This document shows, in pieces, positions 7,997 through 17,650 of a DNA stretch of 64,000 bases (the stretch's first letter is position 1; each line of letters opens with the position of its first letter). Source of the stretch: Bacillus norwichensis (GTDB taxonomy: Bacteria > Bacillota > Bacilli > Bacillales > Bacillaceae_C); NCBI RefSeq assembly GCF_014836955.1, contig NZ_JACSPV010000002.1:1-64000 (forward strand). The letters are read 5' to 3'. Under the pieces are notes generated by a model. It made no database searches and was not told the DNA's origin. It saw only the letters and a list, made by a program, of their open reading frames with translations. A program made the translations under genes and the position numbers.

Positions 7997-9874
7997 ATGA
8001 TCATTAATGTGTCAGGGGAATCGGACAGTACTCAAAATCAGCAGAAAGATCGCACCATACATATTTATTCTTCTGCATTTGGGATTTTAAGGAAAGAGCT
8101 AATTAAAAATATAGGCATGAAACGGATGAAGGGATTTTTGCTCAGGTATGGATGGGAAATGGGTATCAGCGATGCAGAAAAGGAAATGGCGTCTGATTCT
8201 TCTCTGGAGAGTCTACTAAAAAAAGGACCTGTTTATCACCACTTGAACGGATATATAAATAGTATTATCTATGAAGCAGATTTTGAATTAAATCATGATC
8301 AAACAATAAAATCTGTTAAAGGAAAAGGAACATGGATCGGATCTTATGAGGCAGAAGAGCATATAAAACATCTGACTGTTTCTGATACACCAGTTTGTTA
8401 TATAAATATTGGATATTTAAATGGATATTTAACGACTATATGTAATCATACGGTTATAGCAAAGGAAGTCTCATGTGTGGGGATGGGAGATGAAAAATGC
8501 ACTTGGATCGTAAAATCACAAGAATTTTGGGAAGATGATATACAGGACGAGTTACAATATTATTATCAAACTCCAATTGTAAAAGAACTGGAATATACTT
8601 ATGAGCAACTGCTAGACCAGCGCAATCACATTACGAAAGTGTCATATATTCATAAAAGGCTAACAGAGGAAATTATCAATGGTAATGATTTACAGTCCAT
8701 TGTTAAGGTCGTACATGAGATTTCCGAAAATCCATGTATGATCCATGATGCAAATTTTCGTCCGCTTGCCTATTCAGGATTGACGGAGATAGAGTATCTA
8801 AGGTTGGAAATGGATTTTAATGAGTACGTACAGCAGAACGAATTATTTAAAGATACAGGTTTTGAATTGTCCTCTTTAGAAACAAATATTGTGCTAGGTA
8901 CAAATCTTCAAGAGCGTTTAATTATACCTGTTATGGTAAGGAAAGAAATAGTCGGATATTGTACTTTCATCTACAGTCAAGGTAAAAATAAATATCAAGA
9001 AAATGACGAAATGATACTTGAAAGGGTTGCTAATGCCATCTCTTTATTTCTTTTGAATGAGAAAACAAGCTTTGAATCATTTGAACGAATGAAAGGAAAT
9101 TTCTTAGAACAGTTATTAAATGAACAGTATTTATCTCGAAAGGAAATCCTTAAGCGTGGAACGTACGTTAACATTGATCTGGGACAACCATTTCACATTA
9201 TCGCATTAGGTTACATTAATAGACAAGCAGATGATATGAATGAAGAGTTTCTACTCCATGAACAAATTCTAGAGGCAACCTTTGTCTATTTTAAAGAAAT
9301 AAAGCGAAACGTATTGATTGGTCAACGTGAGGGAAATTTTGTTTTTTTAGTTAATAAAGCTGATAATGTTCAAAATCATACGCTAGAGTTATTCGCTGAT
9401 TTCCTAAGATATTTAGAGAGTTCGTTTGAAAAATGTGAGTTTAAAGTTGGCATCAGTACGGAGGGAAAGCAAATAGAATCTGCACCACAACATTACGATG
9501 AAGCATTGTTAGCATTAAGAATGACTACAACAAAGCAAGTTATTTCTTTTGATGATTTGGGGATTGTAGGGGTATTAATTAATTCATCGAATGCGAGCGC
9601 TGTTAAATCAATGGCGAATCTCATGTTGGGTTCCATGTATGAGAATGCATCTCAAAATGATAAATTGATTAAAACACTTTATGTATTTTTGTCTAATGGT
9701 GGAAGGTTGGAGCAGACAATGAGAGATTTATCGTTATCGATGAGTGGACTGTTATACCGGATAAATAAAATAGAAGCTGCCATTCAAAAGGATCTACGTA
9801 ATCCTGAAGATAGCCATCAATTGTTTTTAATATTGGAAGCATTAATTGCGTTGGGAGAATTAAAAATAGAATAA
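7997..9874 (+). CDS. V4R-domain (XylR_N) aromatic-sensing regulator with PucR-type C-terminal HTH
   Basis: This protein of about 625 residues probably activates the aromatic degradation genes that follow. The N-terminal part (about residues 30-170) resembles the XylR/DmpR sensor region. It ends in a V4R domain with the metal-binding pattern CVGMGDEKCTW, known to bind phenolic effectors. A GAF-like middle region and a CdaR/GGDEF-like region follow. The C-terminal 60 residues form the PucR-family helix-turn-helix (TMRDLSLSMSGLLYRINKIE). It has no sigma-54 AAA+ domain, unlike proteobacterial XylR. The ATG at 7997 follows GAAAGGG at normal spacing; a GTG at 7979 overlaps that site and is unlikely. 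A cre-like site lies upstream and a terminator downstream. Confidence 0.85.
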   Translation: MIINVSGESDSTQNQQKDRTIHIYSSAFGILRKELIKNIGMKRMKGFLLRYGWEMGISDAEKEMASDSSLESLLKKGPVYHHLNGYINSIIYEADFELNHDQTIKSVKGKGTWIGSYEAEEHIKHLTVSDTPVCYINIGYLNGYLTTICNHTVIAKEVSCVGMGDEKCTWIVKSQEFWEDDIQDELQYYYQTPIVKELEYTYEQLLDQRNHITKVSYIHKRLTEEIINGNDLQSIVKVVHEISENPCMIHDANFRPLAYSGLTEIEYLRLEMDFNEYVQQNELFKDTGFELSSLETNIVLGTNLQERLIIPVMVRKEIVGYCTFIYSQGKNKYQENDEMILERVANAISLFLLNEKTSFESFERMKGNFLEQLLNEQYLSRKEILKRGTYVNIDLGQPFHIIALGYINRQADDMNEEFLLHEQILEATFVYFKEIKRNVLIGQREGNFVFLVNKADNVQNHTLELFADFLRYLESSFEKCEFKVGISTEGKQIESAPQHYDEALLALRMTTTKQVISFDDLGIVGVLINSSNASAVKSMANLMLGSMYENASQNDKLIKTLYVFLSNGGRLEQTMRDLSLSMSGLLYRINKIEAAIQKDLRNPEDSHQLFLILEALIALGELKIE

Positions 9875-9894
9875 ACCGAAATACAAGTTAAGTT

Positions 9895-9946
9895 TAAAAA
9901 ACAGCTCAACAAATGATTGTCTCTATCATTGTTGAGCTGTTTTTTG
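9895..9946. terminator. Bidirectional terminator after the V4R regulator
   Basis: A long stem (AACAGCTCAACAAATGAT with its complement) is flanked by A and T runs, directly after the regulator stop codon. Confidence 0.85.
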
Positions 9947-10024
9947 TATTTCAAAAGTAAAACTAGAAAAAACTTACTAAACTATTGGATTATTTCATAT
10001 GATTTTGTCTCTAGTTTTCATTTC

Positions 10025-10060
10025 ATATCACTGCCTATAATTTAATCAAGGCAGTGATAT
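10025..10060. promoter_or_regulatory. 12-bp inverted repeat operator candidate
   Basis: Arms ATATCACTGCCT (10025-10036) and AGGCAGTGATAT (10049-10060) are perfect and separated by 12 bases. No T run follows, so it is not a terminator. The position about 75 bases upstream of the first meta-cleavage gene suits an activator site, probably for the V4R regulator (inference). Confidence 0.6.
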
Positions 10061-10067
10061 TGCTGAT

Positions 10068-10081
10068 TGAAAACGCTTAAA
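10068..10081. promoter_or_regulatory. cre-like site upstream of the meta-cleavage genes
   Basis: TGAAAACGCTTAAA matches the cre consensus at 13 of 14 positions and lies 50-65 bases upstream of the hydrolase gene. Confidence 0.55.
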
Positions 10082-10133
10082 TTGTATTCAGTAGAGTCAA
10101 CTTTGTATTTCAACAGAACAGGAGGAATTTTAC

Positions 10134-10973
10134 ATGTCAATCATTTCAACCAAAAAAGTTCAAACTGGGGATTATGAAACAGTTTTTTATGAAGGGGGAG
10201 AGCAAAACAGAGAAACGGTTATATTTCTTCATGGCGGGGGCCCGGGGGCAACTGCACAATCTAATTGGAAGGATGTCTTGCCTGTTTTTAGTGAGCAATA
10301 CCATGTTTTGGCTCCTGATATTCAAGGGTTCGGCAGTACAGATCATCCAGAAGCACCGCCAACAGATATGTTGGGATGGATGCGTCAAAGGGTTGATCAA
10401 ATCTCAGCTTTGTTGGATGAGCTTGGAATTGATAAAGCTCATGTAGTGGGTAATTCCATGGGAGGGGCTCTTGCTCTTAACCTCATTATGAATATACCGG
10501 AACGATTTGAACGCGTTGTTCTGATGGGAAGTGCGGGCGCTTCAACAGAGCCGACACCAGAGCTGTATAGGATGGCTAATTTTTATAATGACCCGACCCC
10601 TACAGCACTAGAAAATTTATTTAAATGGTTTGTGTACGATGAGAAAGTGCTTGGTGACAAGTTAAAAGTAATAACGGAGGAACGCTACCAAGAGGTTATG
10701 CGTCCAGAAGTTAGAAGATCATATGAATCTATGTTTAAAAATCCTCCATATATGACCATACCTCCATCTGCACTTAGGAGAATGGAGCATCCATTCTTCC
10801 TTATTCATGGGCGTGATGATCGCTTTGTTCCCTTTGAAGCTAGTCTCCAATTCTTAAAGCATCTGCCAAACGCCCAATTGCATATTTTTGACCGTTGCGG
10901 ACATTGGGTACAGGCAGAACGAAAAGACGAGTTTGTAAAGCTTGTATTGGATTTCTTGGGAGGAGAGCTATAA
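10134..10973 (+). CDS. Alpha/beta hydrolase of the meta-cleavage product hydrolase family
   Basis: The 279-residue enzyme probably hydrolyses the C-C bond of the ring-fission product, giving a 2-hydroxypenta-2,4-dienoate and a carboxylic acid. The nucleophile is S108 in GNSMGG, the acid lies in GRDDRFVP (about 228-229) and the general base is H257 in CGHWVQ. The oxyanion-hole motif HGGGPGA is typical of BphD, HsaD and DmpD. It is the first gene of the run, with AGGAGG well placed upstream and an operator-like dyad and a cre site before it. The monooxygenase gene follows 27 bases later. Choosing between HsaD, BphD and DmpD substrates is not possible from sequence alone. Confidence 0.9.
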   Translation: MSIISTKKVQTGDYETVFYEGGEQNRETVIFLHGGGPGATAQSNWKDVLPVFSEQYHVLAPDIQGFGSTDHPEAPPTDMLGWMRQRVDQISALLDELGIDKAHVVGNSMGGALALNLIMNIPERFERVVLMGSAGASTEPTPELYRMANFYNDPTPTALENLFKWFVYDEKVLGDKLKVITEERYQEVMRPEVRRSYESMFKNPPYMTIPPSALRRMEHPFFLIHGRDDRFVPFEASLQFLKHLPNAQLHIFDRCGHWVQAERKDEFVKLVLDFLGGEL

Positions 10974-11000
10974 ATCTTTTTTAAAAAGGGGAATTAACTT

Positions 11001-12212
11001 ATGAAACAAGATCTTTTAGAAACTGATTTACTGGAAATCAATAAGCAGCTTGTAGAAAAAGCAAAAAGTTTTGTTCCTAGATTGCGTGAACGGGGCAGCG
11101 AAACTGAAGAGCTTCGAAGAGTACCAGAAGATATCATTCAAGATTTAAAAGATGAAGGGCTTTTCAAAATTCTTCGCCCTACAAGGTATGGCGGTCATCA
11201 ATCGAATATCAGAACGTATTTGGATTGTCTTGTTGAGATTTCTCGGGGGTGCGGATCGACTGGTTGGGTATATTCCTTATGCAACATTCGTGAATTAATG
11301 ATTGCGGAATCATTCTCTGAAGAAACTCATGAAGAGATTTATGGACCAGGAACAGATGTTGTTTTTGCTGGAGTATTTGAACCGCGTGAAATTAAAGTTC
11401 GCCGTGTTGAGGGAGGCTATTTCATTGATGAGGGTAGATGGATGTTTTGCTCTGGCAGTGTTCATGCAACATGGGGATACTTCGGGATGCCACTTGTCGA
11501 TGAGACCGGTGCTGTTGTAGACCACGGATTGATTACTTTACCCTTTAAAGATATTGAAATAGGTGATGATTGGAATACGCTAGGTATGAGAGGGACATCT
11601 AGCCATGGTGTCATAATAAGGAATACATTTATTCCTGACCGCCGTGCTGTATCCTTGTCAGAAGCGAAAAATGGGAACTTCCAATCGAAACATTTTCGCG
11701 ATCAGTCATTATATAATACTGCGCTCTTTCCAGCACTCAACTTGTCATTATCTGCTCCGGCTTTGGGACTGGCACGGGCTGCTTTGGATATATTTATGGA
11801 AAGGCTTCCAAATCGCCGGATTAGCTATACATTTTACGATAAACAAGACGAAGCTCCTGTTACTCATTTGCAGCTTTCGGAAGCGGCATTAAAAATTGAT
11901 TCGGCAGCTATGCATTTTTATCGTGTTGCTGATGAACTTGATGCCTTTGCTGAAAGTGGTAAATATATGGATGCTGATACCAGAATTAAAGTAAATGGAG
12001 ACATGGGAATCGCTGTTGAATATTGTAAAGAAGCTCTCAATATTCTAATTGGCGCCAGCGGAGGATCTTATATTTATAATGGTAATCCATTACAGCGAGT
12101 CTTTCGTGATTTTTGGTCGATGTACGTTCATGGAGCGATTTTGCCTTCATCTCAATTAGAAACCTATGGTCGATCGCTCTGTGGATTGGAACCGAACAAA
12201 GACTTTATTTAA
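11001..12212 (+). CDS. Flavin-dependent monooxygenase, oxygenase component (HsaA/acyl-CoA dehydrogenase fold)
   Basis: The 403-residue protein has the acyl-CoA-dehydrogenase fold used by group D flavin monooxygenases such as HsaA and the C2 component of 4-hydroxyphenylacetate 3-hydroxylase. It hydroxylates a phenol to a catechol with reduced flavin supplied by a separate reductase. Family features include RYGGHQSN, CGSTGWVYSL and the C-terminal GASGGSYIYNGNPLQRVFRD. The reductase partner is probably the gene at 17831. Placement between the hydrolase and the extradiol dioxygenase supports production of the catechol that the dioxygenase cleaves. The natural substrate is not determined. Confidence 0.88.
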   Translation: MKQDLLETDLLEINKQLVEKAKSFVPRLRERGSETEELRRVPEDIIQDLKDEGLFKILRPTRYGGHQSNIRTYLDCLVEISRGCGSTGWVYSLCNIRELMIAESFSEETHEEIYGPGTDVVFAGVFEPREIKVRRVEGGYFIDEGRWMFCSGSVHATWGYFGMPLVDETGAVVDHGLITLPFKDIEIGDDWNTLGMRGTSSHGVIIRNTFIPDRRAVSLSEAKNGNFQSKHFRDQSLYNTALFPALNLSLSAPALGLARAALDIFMERLPNRRISYTFYDKQDEAPVTHLQLSEAALKIDSAAMHFYRVADELDAFAESGKYMDADTRIKVNGDMGIAVEYCKEALNILIGASGGSYIYNGNPLQRVFRDFWSMYVHGAILPSSQLETYGRSLCGLEPNKDFI

Positions 12213-12326
12213 CTTCATTCAGCAGAAGTCTCCCACTACTTATAGGTGGTAGATGAATGCATAGAGGAAATTTATCGAGCCAAGCTCAATAAAATCTGGG
12301 CGCAAATACGCCAAGGCGTATTCGAT
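12211..12326 (+). repeat. Dispersed multi-hairpin repeat, copy 2 (internal deletion)
   Basis: It begins ACTTCATTCAGCAGAAGTCT and ends with the AATACGCC/GGCGTATT hairpin and TTCGATA. The middle segment containing the GCCTCCGGCGGATGC hairpin is missing. It fills most of the gap between the monooxygenase and dioxygenase genes and begins at the monooxygenase stop codon. Confidence 0.85.
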
Positions 12327-12356
12327 ACTATAAACGCTGAAAGTGGGTAAAAGAAA

Positions 12357-13322
12357 ATGAATCCAGAAATTGCAAAATTAGGACATGTTTCTCTCGTAAC
12401 TCCTAATTTAGATAAATCACTTTGGTTTTTTCATGATGTTATTGGCTTGGAAATCACTGAGCGGTCAAGTGATACAGTTTATTTGCGAGCGAATGGGGAG
12501 TTTGAACATCACAGCCTTATTCTTAAAGCGGGTGATCGGGCGTATATGGATCATATTGGATGGCGAGTGAAGCGTCCAGAGGATGTGGAATTATTTGAGC
12601 ATCTATTAAAAAAATCCGGTACAGAGGTTCAGAAACTTCCGAAAGGACAAGAAACAGGTCAAGGGGATGCAATTCGCTTTCAAATGCCAACTGGGCATAA
12701 TTTAGAATTATACTATGATGTAGAAAAGCCACTTGCCCCTGAAGGAGAACGATCAGTATTGAAGAATCAAACACATAAATCATGGAATCGGGGTATCTCT
12801 CCTCGCAGAATTGATCATGTAAATGTGTGGACTTCACATGATCCAGGTGGTGCTCATAATTGGTTAACAGAACAACTAGGTTTTAAAATGCGAGAGTATA
12901 TTCGACTAGATAATGGTCAAGTGATTAGTGGATGGATGAGTGTTACACCGCTTGTTCACGATATTGCTGTAATGGCGGAGCCCAATGCACCAACACCTGC
13001 AAGACTTCATCACGTAGCATATTGGTTAGACAATGCCCAAGATGTGCTCAGAGCTTGCGATATTTTACGAGAGCATGGGATTACTCCGGATCAAGGACCT
13101 GGAAAGCATGGTATTAGTCAGGCGCTATTCACTTATGTAAGGGATCCTGGTAGCGGTCACCGTGTGGAATTGTTTAGCAACGGGTATCTCATTTTTGATC
13201 CTGATTGGGAGCCAGTTGAATGGACAGAAGAAGAATTGGCGCTTGGACTCACGCTATGGGGTCCTACAGATTATATTCCTCACCGGGATAATCACGCTAT
13301 GGATCAAACAACGGAAGCTTAA
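12357..13322 (+). CDS. Extradiol ring-cleavage dioxygenase (type I, two vicinal-oxygen-chelate domains)
   Basis: The 321-residue Fe(II) enzyme opens a catechol ring next to the hydroxyl groups (meta cleavage). Two glyoxalase-fold domains are visible, residues about 5-120 and 150-275. Iron ligands are H154 (RIDHVNVW), H218 or H219 (RLHHVAYW) and E271 (HRVELF), spaced as in catechol 2,3-dioxygenase and BphC. The C-terminal domain carries the PROSITE-like extradiol signature around GITPDQGPGKHG and DPGSGHRVELF. The ribosome binding site is weak and the gene follows a repeat copy, so expression may depend on read-through from upstream. The substrate could be catechol, 2,3-dihydroxybiphenyl-like or a side-chain-bearing catechol. 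Confidence 0.92.
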   Translation: MNPEIAKLGHVSLVTPNLDKSLWFFHDVIGLEITERSSDTVYLRANGEFEHHSLILKAGDRAYMDHIGWRVKRPEDVELFEHLLKKSGTEVQKLPKGQETGQGDAIRFQMPTGHNLELYYDVEKPLAPEGERSVLKNQTHKSWNRGISPRRIDHVNVWTSHDPGGAHNWLTEQLGFKMREYIRLDNGQVISGWMSVTPLVHDIAVMAEPNAPTPARLHHVAYWLDNAQDVLRACDILREHGITPDQGPGKHGISQALFTYVRDPGSGHRVELFSNGYLIFDPDWEPVEWTEEELALGLTLWGPTDYIPHRDNHAMDQTTEA

Positions 13323-13437
13323 AAATATTTTCCGCTTTAATAGTACTTTTTTTAAAGAAAGATTCCATAGAAAATTCATGGATTGTTGCTAGTTCCATTG
13401 CTATTAGAGGTAGAAACAGGTTTAAGTACTACCCTGG

Positions 13438-13513
13438 TATAGGAATAAGGGGCTTACATTATTCCTATAAAGTGTGAAGTGAAATATCCCTAATTTAGGG
13501 GGGATTTCACTTC
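13438..13513 (+). terminator. Two adjacent stable hairpins after the dioxygenase gene
   Basis: Hairpin 1 is TATAGGAATAA/TTATTCCTATA (13438-13469). Hairpin 2 is the AGTGAAAT/ATTTCACT stem with CCC/GGG (about 13477-13513). Neither has a long T run, so they may be processing or attenuation structures rather than a full terminator. The rest of the gene-free interval 13323-13871 shows nothing I recognise. Confidence 0.5.
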
Positions 13514-13871
13514 CCCTATAATATTGGTTGATATTAAGAGCATGATGATTATAGTCTTTAGGCTTTCTTAAGTTTTTACAAAGGTTAATTGTAGAAGAAA
13601 GAGACTGAAGATAGATCTTCTTAATTCAACGTTAAGTTAGTATGATACGGTTGGGAAAATAACCTAATGAAAAAAGTTATGTGGGAAATGCAATGATGAA
13701 TGAATCCAGAGATTTGTTAAAGAAGCTGGCCAGGATCTATCTTGAATGAGTTGTAATTTGCTTCAAAGTTTAATTTTGTTGACTTATGAAAAAGCAATCA
13801 TGTAATCATTCGAATGGTTTTGGGTTGTAGGCCTTCATTAACATTTTTTCAGTAAGGGGCAGTGATCTAAA

Positions 13872-14408
13872 TTGAGAATTCACACTTGCGACTCGTTAAA
13901 ATTGTCAGCTTCCGTTATTGCAATAGGAGCATTCGATGGTGTGCATAGGGGGCATCAAGAATTAATTCTAAATGCACGTCGTCAAGCAGAGAGCCTTCAA
14001 GTACCTTTGGTTTTATACACGTTTGATCCTCCGCCAAAGGTATATTTCCAGAAAGTACGACTTCTAACCCCTTTGCCGGAGAAGTTAGACAGGCTTAGTC
14101 GTTTAGGTGCGCAACATGTTGTTGTTGCACCATTTGATTCTCAGTATGCTTCGCGAGAAGCTGGACAATTTTTTGACGAACTTCAGGAATTGAACCCTAA
14201 AGGTATATGGATTGGAAGTGACTTTCGATTTGGTATCAACCGCACCGGAAATGTCGACCTATTAAGGGAACAGTTTTCTGTTCACATGTTAGAGCTGGTA
14301 CTTTGTAAATCAGGTGAGGTTATTTCATCAAGTCGAATACGCCAATTGTTCAATGAAGCTAATAAATTATTAGGGTGGAATACAGATAGTGTGAATGGGT
14401 CACCATGA
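13872..14408 (+). CDS. Stand-alone FAD synthetase (RibF N-terminal domain)
   Basis: The 178-residue protein matches the FMN adenylyltransferase domain of RibF: nucleotide-binding motif IGAFDGVHRGHQELI near the N-terminus, the TFDPPPKVYF segment and the C-terminal SSSRIRQLF. The riboflavin kinase domain found in normal bifunctional RibF (about 310 residues) is absent, so it would convert FMN to FAD but not make FMN. The likely start is TTG at 13872, with AAGGGGC upstream; no ATG suits the conserved start. Its position among flavin-dependent oxygenase and reductase genes suggests it supplies FAD locally. A dedicated FAD synthetase in a catabolic operon is unusual. Confidence 0.82.
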   Translation: MRIHTCDSLKLSASVIAIGAFDGVHRGHQELILNARRQAESLQVPLVLYTFDPPPKVYFQKVRLLTPLPEKLDRLSRLGAQHVVVAPFDSQYASREAGQFFDELQELNPKGIWIGSDFRFGINRTGNVDLLREQFSVHMLELVLCKSGEVISSSRIRQLFNEANKLLGWNTDSVNGSP

Positions 14409-14459
14409 ATCTCTTTTTTGAAAATAATCACTAGCCTTAAGCAATGAACTGAGTAGTTT

Positions 14460-14605
14460 AACTTCATTCAGCAGAATTCTCCCACTTCTATGCATATTGG
14501 TACTCCATTCGGTGGGGGGCAAAGCCTGGCTGAATAAAGTGAAAGCCTCCAGCGGATGCTCAGATTTTATCGAAGGGGGCTTGATAAAATCTGGGCACAT
14601 TTGAT
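14460..14605 (+). repeat. Dispersed multi-hairpin repeat, copy 3
   Basis: A nearly full copy: ACTTCATTCAGCAGAATTCT, then GCCTGGCTGAATAAA, GCCTCCAGCGGATGC and AGATTTTATCGA with its complement. The last hairpin has decayed. It lies in the 443-base gap between the FAD synthetase and hydratase genes; the remainder of that gap shows no feature. Confidence 0.88.
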
Positions 14606-14851
14606 TTATTTGACAGTCGAGATTATGAATTGAATATCTCCAGATTATAAGACAAAGTAATATCGAAAATAGGGCATGACCAAACTTATCTTGTAGTTCA
14701 CTCAAACAAATGATGAAAGTAATATTTGCTTGGGGTGAAGAGTTTAAGAGGAAGAACTTCGTGGAGTGGAGACAGAAATGATTGTGGAAAAATCTTTTTG
14801 ATCTAAAGAAAGTCAAAATAGACTCCATTCTGTAGAGAGGGGGCTTGTGGT

Positions 14852-15640
14852 ATGGCAAGCAATAGTATAGAAAAATTGGCAGACTATTTATGGGATGCGG
14901 AACAAACTGGACAGGGTGTACAAGCTTTGACAAAAATTCAGCCAGAACTAAGCATTCGAGAAGCGTACCAAGTTCAAATGCACAATATAGATAAGAAGGT
15001 TAAAGATGGTCAAAAAATTATTGGGAAAAAAATCGGATTAACTTCTTTGGCAATGCAAAAGTTGCTAGGTGTTGACCAACCGGACTACGGGCATTTATTG
15101 GATGAGATGCTTGTGGAAAATGGTGATGAAATTCCTTTTTCACGAGTTATGCAACCAAAGGTGGAAGGTGAAATTGCCTTCGTGCTAAAAGAGGATTTAG
15201 TCGGTCCCACTGTATCAACTGAAGATGTCTTGCGTGCAACTGATTACATTTTACCTTCAATTGAAATAGTGGACAGTCGGGTAAAAGATTGGAAGATCAA
15301 ACTTCCAGATACGATTGCAGATAATGCTTCTTGTGGATTATATGTACTCGGTGGTCAAGCTATACAAGTTTCAGACGTCGATTTACTTAAAGTCGGCATG
15401 GTTCTCAAGAGGAACGGTGAAATTGTAAATACCGGTGTTGGAGCAGCGGCTCTTGGAAATCCCGCTTATGCTGTGGCTTGGCTAGCTAATAAATTGCATG
15501 AATTCGGTATTGTCCTGAAAGCTGGTGAAGTCATTTTATCAGGTGCCCTTTCAGCTGCAGTTGATGCACAGCCTGGCGATACGTTCAGCATAGAAATTGA
15601 TCAGTTAGGAGAAGTGAATGTTAAATTTTCACGAAATTAA
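14852..15640 (+). CDS. mhpD: 2-keto-4-pentenoate hydratase / 2-oxopent-4-enoate hydratase
   Basis: The 262-residue enzyme adds water to 2-hydroxypenta-2,4-dienoate to give 4-hydroxy-2-oxovalerate, a lower-pathway step of meta cleavage. It belongs to the fumarylacetoacetase-like fold. Features are GKKIGLTSLAMQ, the divalent-metal segment QPKVEGEIAFVL and the C-terminal GEVILSGALSAAVDA. The length is typical of MhpD, DmpE and HsaE. The ATG follows GAGAGGGGG. The dehydrogenase and aldolase genes follow in pathway order, so the three are probably co-transcribed. Confidence 0.93.
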   Translation: MASNSIEKLADYLWDAEQTGQGVQALTKIQPELSIREAYQVQMHNIDKKVKDGQKIIGKKIGLTSLAMQKLLGVDQPDYGHLLDEMLVENGDEIPFSRVMQPKVEGEIAFVLKEDLVGPTVSTEDVLRATDYILPSIEIVDSRVKDWKIKLPDTIADNASCGLYVLGGQAIQVSDVDLLKVGMVLKRNGEIVNTGVGAAALGNPAYAVAWLANKLHEFGIVLKAGEVILSGALSAAVDAQPGDTFSIEIDQLGEVNVKFSRN

Positions 15641-15709
15641 GGGCGGGAAAAGAAAGAATCGATATGTGGATGCTCTATACAAAGTAAAAAAGAAAGGGAG
15701 AAAAACCAA

Positions 15710-16603
15710 ATGCCAAAAGTAAAGACCGCTATTTTAGGTTCGGGAAACATAGGAACCGACCTGATGTTTAAGCTGTTGAGATCAGACATATTGGAACCAT
15801 CGGTTATGATTGGTATTGATCCTGAGTCAGATGGACTGAGAAAAGCAAGAGAAAGAGGCTTGACCACCATTGATAATGGCATCGATGGTTTTTTGGAGCA
15901 GTCAGACTTAGCTGATATCGTTATAGATGCGACATCGGCAAAGGCGCATATTCACCATGCAGAAATTTTAAAAAAGGCTGGCAAGCAGGTGCTTGATTTG
16001 ACTCCAGCAGCTATCGGTCCAACTGTGGTACCGTCAGTAAACCTTGGGGAGCATTTGAATAAACAGAATATTAATATGATTACATGTGGAGGTCAGGCAA
16101 CCATTCCAATCGTTCATGCTGTCAATCGTATAGCATCGGTGGAATATGCAGAAATTGTAGCAACTATTTCAAGTTTAAGTGCTGGACCCGGCACACGTGC
16201 AAATATTGATGAATTTACGCAAACGACAGCTCGTGCTATCGAGAAAATTGGGGGAGCGAAGCGAGGGAAAGCAATTATTATCTTAAATCCTGCTGAACCA
16301 CCGATTGTAATGCGTAATACTGTATATGCAGAAGTTGCTGATGGAACGATGGACGAAGAGAGGGTTACTCAATCCATCAAAGAGATAGTAGCTTATATAC
16401 AATCATATGTACCTGGCTATCGTATGCGTACAGAACCGATTTTTGATGGTAATAAAGTGACTGTTTTTCTGGAAGTTGAAGGTTCAGGTGACTACTTGCC
16501 TGCATATTCCGGAAACTTGGATATTATGACAGCATCTGCGGTGAAGGTAGCTGAGGAATTTGCGAAAAATCAATTTGGCGCTAAAGTGGGGGTTCAACAA
16601 TGA
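15710..16603 (+). CDS. mhpF: Acetaldehyde dehydrogenase (acylating)
   Basis: The 297-residue enzyme oxidises acetaldehyde (or propanal) to acyl-CoA with NAD and CoA, and forms a channelling complex with the aldolase encoded next. The Rossmann motif GSGNIG is at residues 10-15 and the catalytic cysteine is C126 in [10 protein letters not shown]. The C-terminal half carries the dimerisation and aldolase-contact region typical of DmpF, MhpF and HsaG. It overlaps the aldolase start by four bases (ATGA), consistent with equimolar synthesis of the complex. Confidence 0.95.
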   Translation: MPKVKTAILGSGNIGTDLMFKLLRSDILEPSVMIGIDPESDGLRKARERGLTTIDNGIDGFLEQSDLADIVIDATSAKAHIHHAEILKKAGKQVLDLTPAAIGPTVVPSVNLGEHLNKQNINMITCGGQATIPIVHAVNRIASVEYAEIVATISSLSAGPGTRANIDEFTQTTARAIEKIGGAKRGKAIIILNPAEPPIVMRNTVYAEVADGTMDEERVTQSIKEIVAYIQSYVPGYRMRTEPIFDGNKVTVFLEVEGSGDYLPAYSGNLDIMTASAVKVAEEFAKNQFGAKVGVQQ

Positions 16604-17628
16604 GTGCAAAAAGAGATATTTATATTACTGAAGTTGCGCTACGTGATGGAAGTCATGCCATCTCCCATCAGTACAAGTTAGAGCAGGTACGAAGATTAGC
16701 CCAAGCATTGGATAAAGCAAATGTTCCTTATATTGAAGTATCCCATGGGGATGGCCTAGGTGGTTCATCATTACAGTATGGCCGGTCGTTGACAGAGGAA
16801 ATGGAATTGATCGAGGGTGCCGTGGATGTATGCGAACAGGCCAAAATTGCAGTGTTACTCTTGCCAGGAATCGGTACACAATCAGAATTAAAGCAAGCGG
16901 CTAAACTTGGGGTAAAGATGGCGCGAATAGCTACACATGTCAAGGAGGCGGATATCTCGCCACAGCATATAGCCTTAGCAAAAGAGCTCGGTATGGAGAC
17001 AGTAGGATTTCTCATGATGTCTCATATGGCGACGGTGGAAGAATTGGTTGAACAAGCCAAACTGATGGAAAATTATGGGGCAGATACTGTATATGTCGTA
17101 GATTCGGCAGGAGCCTTATTGCCACATCAGGTAAAAGAGAGAATTCGTGCTTTGAAAGATAAATTACAAGTTAATATCGGTTTTCATGGACATAACAATT
17201 TGTCTCTAGCAATGGGGAATACATTGGCGGCATTGGAAGAAGGAGCAACTCGAATCGATGGAAGTATACGCTGTTTGGGGGCAGGTGCAGGTAATACACA
17301 GACTGAAGTGTTAGCCGCAGTCCTTGATCGCATGAATATTGAAACCGGGATCGATATTTATAAGATGATGGACATTGCTGAAGAAATTGTAGCGCTAATC
17401 TTGCCACAACCTCAAGAGATTACTAGAGATAGTTTGGTTATGGGATATGCAGGCGTATACTCAAGCTTTTTGCTGCATGCCAAGCGTGCATCTGAGAAAT
17501 TTAATGTAGATGCCCGTGACATATTGATTGAATTAGGGAAACGAAAAGTTGTTGGAGGACAGGAAGACATGATCGTTGATGTAGCTGCAGAACTTGCTCT
17601 AAAGCAAGAAAAAGCGAATTCTCGTTAG
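16600..17628 (+). CDS. mhpE: 4-hydroxy-2-oxovalerate aldolase
   Basis: The 342-residue class II aldolase splits 4-hydroxy-2-oxovalerate to pyruvate and acetaldehyde, which passes to the acylating dehydrogenase. The HMG-CoA-lyase-type TIM barrel begins with [10 protein letters not shown] (catalytic Arg and metal-ligand Asp, R15-D16). The metal site is completed by [11 protein letters not shown]. The C-terminal communication domain (about residue 275 on, [11 protein letters not shown]) contacts the dehydrogenase. It is the last of three pathway-ordered genes; a repeat copy follows directly. Confidence 0.95.
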   Translation: MSAKRDIYITEVALRDGSHAISHQYKLEQVRRLAQALDKANVPYIEVSHGDGLGGSSLQYGRSLTEEMELIEGAVDVCEQAKIAVLLLPGIGTQSELKQAAKLGVKMARIATHVKEADISPQHIALAKELGMETVGFLMMSHMATVEELVEQAKLMENYGADTVYVVDSAGALLPHQVKERIRALKDKLQVNIGFHGHNNLSLAMGNTLAALEEGATRIDGSIRCLGAGAGNTQTEVLAAVLDRMNIETGIDIYKMMDIAEEIVALILPQPQEITRDSLVMGYAGVYSSFLLHAKRASEKFNVDARDILIELGKRKVVGGQEDMIVDVAAELALKQEKANSR

Positions 17629-17650
17629 GGAAAGATACTATCAGGTCATC

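Noticed and set aside
14400-14933. Long minus-strand open frame of 177 codons
   Set aside because: It spans a repeat copy and the start of the hydratase gene and has no protein-like composition; it is a shadow.
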